Below, piece by piece: positions 5,906 to 11,006 of a stretch of DNA of 11,006 nt. Each line of letters begins with the position of its first letter. Position 1 is the stretch's first letter. The notes under the pieces were generated by a model. It ran no database searches. It saw nothing but the letters and a program-made list of their open reading frames with translations, and had not been told where the DNA came from. The stretch is from Methanobacterium sp. (GTDB lineage Archaea > Methanobacteriota > Methanobacteria > Methanobacteriales > Methanobacteriaceae). The stretch is taken from positions 1-11,006 of the forward strand of contig JACWMK010000063.1 of NCBI GenBank assembly GCA_015661405.1. Reading direction: 5' to 3'. A program made the translations under genes and the position numbers.

Positions 5906-7660
5906 ATGCTATTTAAAGATTTATCTGAAGCTTTCGAAGAATTAGAGAAGGTTAGTTCTCAAACAGAAATGATTAAAATATTAGCAGATATCTTTAAACA
6001 AGCGGATGAAGATGAAATAGATAAAATCTGCTATTACACTTTAGGAGAGACTGCAGCTAGTTATAAAAAAGTCACCCTAGGAATGGCTGAAAAAATAGTG
6101 CAACAATCCATCTCACTAGCCTCAAATTTAGATATAGACGTAATAAAAGATGAGACAAATAATTTAGGTGACTTAGGCGAAGTAGCATTTACCATTATAG
6201 AAAATAATGATAATCGTTTTAAAACGTTTTTTGATATAGAAAATGGTTTAACTATACAAGACATTGACAATGGTTTAAATAAAATTACCATGTCTAGTGG
6301 CTCTGGCAGTGCTGAGGTAAAGCAGAAAATATTAGCTGCAATGCTTAGCATTGCATCACCAATTGAAAGGAAATATTTAGTTAGATTAATAACTAGAACC
6401 ATGGAATTTGGTGTAGGAGAAGCAACTGTATTAAATGCTTTAGCATCCGCATTCTTAGGATCCAAAAAAGAAAAACCTAAATTGGAAGCAGCCTATAACC
6501 TATGCTCCGATATAGGTTTAATAGCACATGTTTTAGATAAAGAAAGGTTAACTGGAATCAAGAAGATAAATATAACCTTACATATCCCTATGAAACCCAT
6601 GCTTGCCCAGAGAGTAAGTAAATTTAGTGAAATTAAACAGAAAATTAACTCCTCACTTATAGCAGTTGAAGAAAAATATGACGGAGAACGTATAGAGGCC
6701 CATAAAGATGGTCAAACCGTAACATTATTTTCAAGACGCTTAACCGATGTAACCACTCAGTATCCAGATATTGTTGAAAATGTTAAAAGATATATTAAAA
6801 CAGAACAAGCCATTCTAGATGGAGAAGCCGTCGCTTATAACGTTAAAGAAGATGTATTCTATCCCTTCCAAAAATTAATGCAAAGAAGAAGGAAATATAA
6901 CGTAGAAGAATACATGAAAAACATTCCCGTTAAATATATGCTCTTCGATGTTATATACCGTGACGGTCAATCCCTAATGAAGAAAAGTTATCCGGAGAGA
7001 AGAAAAAATTTAGAGGAAATAGTTGAAAAGAATAATCTAATTAATGTGGCTAATCGAAGATTAACTGATAATCTAGATGAAGTTGATGAATTCTTCCAAG
7101 AATGTTTAAATAATAATTTAGAAGGTGTCGTCTGCAAATCATGCTCTCCACGATCATATTATCAAGCTGGAGCCCGGAAATATTATTGGATTAAATGGAA
7201 GAAAGACTATGCAAGCGAATTAAGAGACACATTAGACTTGGTAGTTATAGGCGCCTATTCTGGCAGGGGACGGAGAAGAAACACTTACGGTTCACTCCTC
7301 TGCACCGCTTATAACCCTGAGAAAGATGCATTTCAAACCGTTTGTAAATTAGGCACAGGATTTTCAGACCCGGAATTAGAAAACTTACCCCAAAAATTTA
7401 GACAATTTTTAATAAATAGTAAGCCCGCTAGAGCAGAAGTATTAAAAACTGTAGAACCCACCTATTATTTCACTCCAAAAATAGTAGTTGAAGTTTTAGG
7501 GGCAGAATTAACAAAAAGCCCTATCCACACTTGTGCCCAGGACGAAACCGGGAAAGGGATATCACTAAGATTTCCTCGATTCATTAGATGGAGACCAGAA
7601 AAAAGCCCTGAAGACGCAACTACCACTACTGAAATATTAAATATGTACACGGAACAATGA
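5906..7660 (+). CDS. lig: ATP-dependent DNA ligase
   Basis: 584 residues, in the range of archaeal replicative ligases of the LIG1 type, which seal Okazaki fragments and repair nicks. The N-terminal helical DNA-binding domain covers about 1-220. The adenylation domain follows, with motif I KYDGER (257-262, K257 is the AMP-accepting lysine), motif III MLFDVIYRDG (345-354), motif IIIa SYPERRKNLE (361-370), motif IV LEGVV (405-409) and motif V WIKWKKDY (428-435). The OB-fold domain has IGAYSGRGRRR (448-458) and ends with FPRFIRWRPEKSPEDATT (556-573), the usual C-terminal signature. All catalytic motifs are intact. The ATG at 5906 follows a GGGATGGAT purine stretch at about 6-14 nt. It lies 73 nt after chaB on the same strand. 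The nearby nth is also a DNA repair gene but is on the other strand and in another operon. Confidence 0.97.
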   Translation: MLFKDLSEAFEELEKVSSQTEMIKILADIFKQADEDEIDKICYYTLGETAASYKKVTLGMAEKIVQQSISLASNLDIDVIKDETNNLGDLGEVAFTIIENNDNRFKTFFDIENGLTIQDIDNGLNKITMSSGSGSAEVKQKILAAMLSIASPIERKYLVRLITRTMEFGVGEATVLNALASAFLGSKKEKPKLEAAYNLCSDIGLIAHVLDKERLTGIKKINITLHIPMKPMLAQRVSKFSEIKQKINSSLIAVEEKYDGERIEAHKDGQTVTLFSRRLTDVTTQYPDIVENVKRYIKTEQAILDGEAVAYNVKEDVFYPFQKLMQRRRKYNVEEYMKNIPVKYMLFDVIYRDGQSLMKKSYPERRKNLEEIVEKNNLINVANRRLTDNLDEVDEFFQECLNNNLEGVVCKSCSPRSYYQAGARKYYWIKWKKDYASELRDTLDLVVIGAYSGRGRRRNTYGSLLCTAYNPEKDAFQTVCKLGTGFSDPELENLPQKFRQFLINSKPARAEVLKTVEPTYYFTPKIVVEVLGAELTKSPIHTCAQDETGKGISLRFPRFIRWRPEKSPEDATTTTEILNMYTEQ

Positions 7661-7677
7661 ATTATATATTATTCTTA

Positions 7678-7686
7678 TTTTTTTTT
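7678..7686 (+). terminator. oligo-T terminator of lig
   Basis: A run of nine T begins 17 nt after the lig stop codon, with no strong stem in front of it. This is the typical archaeal form of intrinsic terminator. Confidence 0.5.
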
Positions 7687-7852
7687 ACCTGATTATTTAT
7701 TAAATAATTACGATTTTTAGAATTATATAAATATTTACTCCCTGTAAACCTCTTAAAATAATAATTAAGAAGACAATAGATATTATTAACAATAAATTTC
7801 TGAAATAAATTCTAAATTATGCTTGGATTTTATTTGTTCCGTTTTTCACAAG

Positions 7853-7881
7853 AATTTTAAGTGATTAATTGGCTTAAAATT
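7853..7881. repeat. 9-bp inverted repeat
   Basis: AATTTTAAG (7853-7861) and CTTAAAATT (7873-7881) are perfect complements with an 11-nt loop. The arms are almost all A and T, so chance occurrence in this composition is quite possible. It lies about 190 nt after the lig stop, too far to be its primary terminator. Confidence 0.35.
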
Positions 7882-8334
7882 TTACATGAGAGAATTGAGT
7901 TTATAATAACTCTTTTAAATTTATTATATTCTATTTATATTTATTTAGAATTCATTAAAACAGGAATATGATGGTATCTATAAAAATTGTTATTAAATTT
8001 TCGTAAGAAAATATTATAAAAGTTATTTTTGTGAATTTGAAGATGTTTCTAAATTTTTTAAGTAATGTTTTAATGTTATTTAAACTGTATTAAGCTCTTA
8101 TTTAATGATAATGGATGAATTAAGATCCTTTAATATAAAAATAATATAATAGCTTCTTTTTTTAAAAAATTTTTTATTACACATATAAAGCATTATATGA
8201 ATAATGTTTGTTTCATTGTGAATTCTAATGAGATTATTATTTTAACACTATTTTTTAATCATATGATGTAAAATCTATTCAAATCAATTTGTAATTCCTA
8301 CCCTACCTAACTATTGTAATAAACTTGTTTATAT

Positions 8335-8350
8335 ACAGTAATATTACTGT
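8335..8350. promoter_or_regulatory. perfect 16-bp palindrome, possible operator
   Basis: ACAGTAATATTACTGT reads identically on both strands. Its half-site ACAGTA recurs twice as a direct repeat 9 bp apart at 8558-8563 and 8567-8572, closer to the adhesin gene. A perfect 16-bp dyad with C and G in the arms is less likely by chance than the pure A/T repeats around it. It could bind a dimeric regulator of the adhesin gene; no regulator is encoded in the window. Confidence 0.4.
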
Positions 8351-8444
8351 TGAGAGTAGCAGATTAACTAATAAAATAAACTAGGACTGTGACCTTTTTC
8401 ACTAACAGACAATTTTATAGGTTTAAATAGAAAAATAAGACCAA

Positions 8445-8455
8445 TAAATATATAT
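8445..8455 (+). promoter_or_regulatory. candidate TATA box of the adhesin-like gene
   Basis: TAAATATATAT, preceded by a purine-rich AAAAATAAGA, resembles a BRE-TATA pair and predicts a start near 8475-8480 with a leader of about 200 nt. Alternatives are TTATATAT at 8471-8478 and ATTATAAAAA at 8623-8632; the last would give a leader of about 20-25 nt. The sequence alone does not decide between them. Confidence 0.25.
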
Positions 8456-8659
8456 CTACTTAAAATAAGATTATATATCATTAATCCATTGTAACATCTA
8501 CGACAAACTATGTAAATCCACGATCATGAATAATCCACTGAAACAATTATGATAATTACAGTAAATACAGTACATAAAGCGCGTTGAAACAATAAATCAT
8601 CATCTAAAACCCATTTTAATGGATTATAAAAAAAAATTATAGATTATCAATTGTAAAAA

Positions 8660-8666
8660 GAGGTGA
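8660..8666 (+). promoter_or_regulatory. ribosome binding site of the adhesin-like gene
   Basis: GAGGTGA ends 9 nt before the ATG at 8676. This spacing, together with the signal peptide that begins at this ATG, fixes the start of the long open frame. Confidence 0.7.
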
Positions 8667-8675
8667 AAAATCAAG

Positions 8676-11006
8676 ATGACTACATGGAAAAACGAAAAAA
8701 GATTAGGTTTTCTTATATTTTGCCTGGTATTTAGTATAACAATATGTGGAGCAGCATCAGCAGCCTCTACAAATTCAACGCATGATAATTTGCAATCAGC
8801 CAGCGCAAACCAAGCTAACCTAAATTCAACTCCAAATGAAGCAACAACACCAACCACAAATAGTATTAACACATCAACGCCGCAAAAATCTACAGTAAAA
8901 ACACCAACCACAAATAGTATTAACACATCAAAGTCGCCAAATTCTACTGTAACAACAACACAAAACACGAATAATACTAAAGCATCAAAATCTACTGGAA
9001 ATACAAAATTACCCGATCCGCAGGTATATAGAAGTGGAGTATCTGTGGGTACTTACAGCACAATCGCCGAAGCTATTGCTGCTGCTATAAGTGGTGACAC
9101 CATAATGCTCGAGAATGGTGCAACCTTCGATGAACATGGTCTCGTTATAGATAAAAATCTGAATTTCAACGTATTTAACGACGGCACAGCCACAATCGAT
9201 GGTCAAAATCTCGGAACAATATTCATTATCGATAACGGAGTGACAGTCAACCTCCAGAATCTGATAATAGAAAATGGACTCGGAACTGATGGTGGTGGTA
9301 TCTACAATAATGGTACATTAACCGTTACCAACTGTACATTCACGGGTAACAATGCACAGAATGGTGGAGCCATCTATAATGATGCGACAATTAATGTAGC
9401 TAACACTACCACAGTTGTGGGTAACACTATACCAATTAATGGTGGAACCTTAACCGTAATAAATAGTACATTCACAGGTAACACCGCTACAGGTAATGGT
9501 GGAGCCATCTATAATGGTGGACTAATAAATATATCCAACAGCACACTCACAAGCAACACCGCAACATATAATGGTGGAACAGCGACAATAACTGGAAGCA
9601 CATTCAAGGGTAATACCGCACAGAATGGTGGAGCACTTTACAATGATGCAACAATAACCATAAGTGGCCTCAGCACACTTACAGGCAGCACGGCAACACA
9701 TAATGGTGGAACCTTAACCGTAAACAACAGTACACTTATAGACAACATCGCAACAGGTAATGGTGGAGCCATCTATAATGGTGGAGTTATAAATATTACT
9801 AACAGCACACTTACGGGTAGCACCGCCCAAAATGGCGGAATATTAAAAGTGACCAATAGTACAATTATCGGTAATCAAGCATTAAATGGTGGAGCCATTT
9901 ACAATGCTGCAACAGTCACGGTAGCCAACAGTACTCTTACAGACAACATCGGACAGAATGGTGGAACATTCACAATAACTAACAATACTATCGCGGGTAA
10001 TGCTGCGAAACAGAATGGTGGTGCCCTCGACAATGAAGCAAATATAAATGCAACCAATAATACATTCACGACAAACACGATAGCGAATGGTGGAGGAACA
10101 TTAACCATTATTAATAACTCCATCACTGGTAACACCGCACCGAATGGTGCAGCAATCTACAATAATGCTTCAATAATTAACCTTAACAATTCAGGAGCAA
10201 ACACTGTAGCGAATGGTGGTACAGTAACTGCTACACCTAATTGGTGGGGTTCCAATGCTGGCCCAGCAGGAGGAGATGTCTCTGGTAATGAGACTACAAC
10301 TGTAACGGGTTGGTTACTGTTAAACATGAATATAACAGTTACCGCCAGTAATCTTGCACCTAATGTAGGTCAACCGTATTACTACACTATAACTGTGACT
10401 AATAGCGGTCCGGATGATGCTCCAGATGTTCAAGTGTCTGATGGTATACCTGCAGGTTTAACATTTAACAGTTCCACCGCAAGTCAAGGTACATACAACC
10501 ACGCTACTGAAATATGGAACGTGGGTCCACTCGCTAGCGGTGCTAGTGCAGTTTTACAACTGTTTGTCACTCCTACAGCGTCTGTAGCGGGTACAAACGT
10601 GACTAAAAATGCTACGCTAATAGATACCGGTCAAATGACCAATGTAACCGTAGCAGTGCCAAGTCAGGTTGCTAATGTTACTCTAACGAAAACCGCCAGT
10701 AATAGCCTACCTAACGTGGGTCAGCAGTTCAGTTACACTTTAACTGCGAATAATAGTGGAGCAGCTGATGCTACAGGCGTTCAAGTAATTGATGTAATTC
10801 CTGCTGGTTTAACCTTTAACAGTTACACCGCAAGCCAAGGTACATATAATAGTACTACGGGATTATGGAATGTTGGAACCATCGCAAGCGGAGCAAATGC
10901 AGTTTTAACCCTATATGTAACCCCTACAGCATCTGTAGCCGGAACAACCGTAATTAACTCTGCAACGATACCAGGACAAATAGCCACAGCAACCGTAGCC
11001 GTGCCT
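8676..11006 (+). CDS. secreted adhesin-like surface protein: beta-helix repeats plus DUF11 repeats (3' end outside the window)
   Basis: An open frame of 777 codons runs without a stop to the last base, so the C-terminus is missing. Residues 1-29 are a Sec signal peptide: a basic start (KNEKR), a hydrophobic core (LGFLIFCLVF) and a likely cleavage after A29 in ASA-A. About 30-115 is a Thr/Ser/Asn-rich linker with an 18-residue tandem repeat. From about 117 the TYSTIAEAIAAA and GDTIMLENGATF motifs open a right-handed beta-helix. Repeats of the type NGGAIYN...NSTFTGNTA continue to about 515, closed by NWWGSNAGP (522-530). Two DUF11 repeats follow (about 551-665 and 666-777). Such proteins are numerous in Methanobacteriales and are thought to be cell-wall-bound adhesins; the missing C-terminus would show whether there is a membrane anchor or pseudomurein-binding domain. 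C220 is the only cysteine I find after the signal peptide. The target is unknown. It stands alone behind a 1-kb spacer. Confidence 0.9.
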   Translation, partial: MTTWKNEKRLGFLIFCLVFSITICGAASAASTNSTHDNLQSASANQANLNSTPNEATTPTTNSINTSTPQKSTVKTPTTNSINTSKSPNSTVTTTQNTNNTKASKSTGNTKLPDPQVYRSGVSVGTYSTIAEAIAAAISGDTIMLENGATFDEHGLVIDKNLNFNVFNDGTATIDGQNLGTIFIIDNGVTVNLQNLIIENGLGTDGGGIYNNGTLTVTNCTFTGNNAQNGGAIYNDATINVANTTTVVGNTIPINGGTLTVINSTFTGNTATGNGGAIYNGGLINISNSTLTSNTATYNGGTATITGSTFKGNTAQNGGALYNDATITISGLSTLTGSTATHNGGTLTVNNSTLIDNIATGNGGAIYNGGVINITNSTLTGSTAQNGGILKVTNSTIIGNQALNGGAIYNAATVTVANSTLTDNIGQNGGTFTITNNTIAGNAAKQNGGALDNEANINATNNTFTTNTIANGGGTLTIINNSITGNTAPNGAAIYNNASIINLNNSGANTVANGGTVTATPNWWGSNAGPAGGDVSGNETTTVTGWLLLNMNITVTASNLAPNVGQPYYYTITVTNSGPDDAPDVQVSDGIPAGLTFNSSTASQGTYNHATEIWNVGPLASGASAVLQLFVTPTASVAGTNVTKNATLIDTGQMTNVTVAVPSQVANVTLTKTASNSLPNVGQQFSYTLTANNSGAADATGVQVIDVIPAGLTFNSYTASQGTYNSTTGLWNVGTIASGANAVLTLYVTPTASVAGTTVINSATIPGQIATATVAVP
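8846..8953 (+). repeat. 54-bp tandem repeat (18 residues, two copies) in the adhesin linker
   Basis: Positions 8846-8899 and 8900-8953 match at 48 of 54 bases; the first 32 bases are identical. Each unit encodes a Thr/Asn/Ser-rich segment containing PTTNSINTS. Traces of a third, decayed unit (NTNNTKASKST) follow. The period is a multiple of three, so copy-number change would lengthen or shorten the linker without a frameshift. Confidence 0.8.
9288..10238 (+). repeat. beta-helix coil repeats with alternating long and short coils
   Basis: The codons for N-G-G (mostly aat ggt gga; the last two copies vary) recur at 9360, 9438, 9495, 9570, 9624, 9702, 9759, 9831, 9885, 9957, 10014, 10086, 10143 and 10212. 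The steps are 78, 57, 75, 54, 78, 57, 72, 54, 72, 57, 72, 57 and 69 nt. Long coils (23-26 residues) carry AIYN or a similar sequence after NGG. Short coils (18-19 residues) go straight to TLTV or similar. The long-short pair of 42-45 residues is the real repeating unit. A first coil starts at 9288 with DGGGIYN. Confidence 0.85.
10341..11006 (+). repeat. two tandem DUF11 repeats
   Basis: The second copy starts at 10692, 351 nt (117 codons) after the first at 10341. Shared landmarks are TASN, PNVGQ, YT, NSG, VQV, PAGLTFNS, TASQGTYN, LWNVG or IWNVG, ASG, AVL, VTPTASVAGT and TVAVP. Segments agree at the DNA level as well as in protein (for example accgccagtaat and ggtttaac-tttaacagt). The window ends on the last motif of the second copy, so more copies may follow. 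DUF11 domains are Ig-like extracellular modules common in archaeal and bacterial surface proteins. Confidence 0.85.

Larger units (their letters stand above)
7661..8675. other. AT-rich spacer of about 1 kb without recognisable genes
   Basis: All frames on both strands are interrupted by frequent stops; the ATG-initiated plus-strand frames I followed end within about 15 codons. I see no tRNA, transposase remnant, CRISPR repeat or replication-origin box. Visible structure: an inverted repeat AATTTTAAG/CTTAAAATT (7853-7861 and 7873-7881), an A6T6 block preceded by T7 (8157-8175), a stem CATATAA/TTATATG with a 4-nt loop (8182-8199), a perfect 16-bp palindrome (8335-8350), a direct repeat of ACAGTA (8558 and 8567) and the short dyad CCATTTTAATGG (8611-8622). 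The lower half is probably the control region and leader of the adhesin gene. The upper half holds nothing I can name. Confidence 0.7.

Noticed and set aside
6061..6465. Minus-strand open frame of 134 codons inside lig
   Set aside because: Antisense to the conserved ligase DNA-binding domain; the translation looks like composition-driven residues and has no motif.
7465..7650. Minus-strand open frame of 61 codons at the 3' end of lig
   Set aside because: Antisense to the C-terminal ligase signature; no independent support.
8483..8537. Three copies of AATCCA (8483, 8515, 8532) upstream of the adhesin gene
   Set aside because: The hexamer is short, irregularly spaced and in biased DNA; chance is a sufficient explanation.
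7661..8675. Possible replication origin in the 1-kb spacer
   Set aside because: No Orc1/Cdc6 gene is adjacent, and I found no copies of the TTACA-TTGAAA type origin boxes known for this order.
8624..8968. Minus-strand open frame with repeated VLILFVVGV-like hydrophobic segments, resembling a membrane protein
   Set aside because: It is the reverse reading of the Thr/Asn-rich linker and its 54-bp repeat; the hydrophobicity comes from complementing aca/aat/act codons. The plus strand has a ribosome binding site and signal peptide.
9009..10135. Minus-strand open frames at 9009-9206 and 9899-10135
   Set aside because: Antisense to the adhesin beta-helix; the apparent repeats mirror the coil repeats.
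9288..10238. Regularly spaced short DNA repeats that could suggest a CRISPR array
   Set aside because: The intervals are multiples of three, the spacers are themselves similar, and the whole stretch is one open frame coding for beta-helix coils.

Overview
The window looks like chromosomal DNA of a methanogenic archaeon of the order Methanobacteriales, most likely a mesophilic Methanobacterium or close relative. This is inferred from four things. The housekeeping genes are of archaeal type: a ValRS without the bacterial C-terminal extension, a replicative ATP-dependent DNA ligase, and an Arf/MglA-like small GTPase. A very large beta-helix plus DUF11 'adhesin-like' surface protein is present, a hallmark of this order. 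Candidate promoters are TATA boxes and candidate terminators are oligo-T tracts. Spacers are very AT-rich, and GGAG/GAGG ribosome binding sites precede most genes.

Layout. Positions 1-105 hold the last 35 codons (including stop) of an unidentified plus-strand gene. From 5303 back to 213 four minus-strand genes lie head to tail with gaps of only 19, 18 and 17 nt: valS, aroA (EPSP synthase), a small GTPase and nth (endonuclease III). They are probably one operon, ending in an oligo-T tract at about 184-200. The 298-nt spacer 5304-5601 is divergent and carries candidate promoters for both sides. An 8-bp inverted repeat in it overlaps the chaB ribosome binding site. Plus-strand chaB (TTG start) and lig, the replicative ATP-dependent DNA ligase, follow, and a T9 tract lies just after lig. 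Positions 7661-8675 are about 1 kb of AT-rich DNA in which I see no gene. It contains a perfect 16-bp palindrome and further copies of its half-site upstream of the last gene. From 8676 to the window end runs an uninterrupted 777-codon frame, open at the right edge: a secreted adhesin-like protein with signal peptide, Thr/Ser/Asn-rich linker, beta-helix repeats and two DUF11 repeats.

How the genes relate. The minus-strand operon combines translation (ValRS), aromatic amino-acid synthesis (shikimate pathway), a switch-type GTPase of unknown role and base-excision repair. No common pathway is evident, so co-transcription is more likely a growth-linked housekeeping arrangement. chaB-lig is a second housekeeping unit. 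The adhesin gene, behind its long spacer, is an accessory cell-surface locus.

Most notable points: Nth has His in place of the second Cys of its [4Fe-4S] motif; the adhesin beta-helix alternates strictly between a long and a short coil; an inverted repeat spans a TATA-like element and the chaB ribosome binding site; ACAGTA half-sites lie upstream of the adhesin gene. I found no CRISPR array, transposon, tRNA or rRNA, and nothing that clearly amounts to a new multi-gene system.
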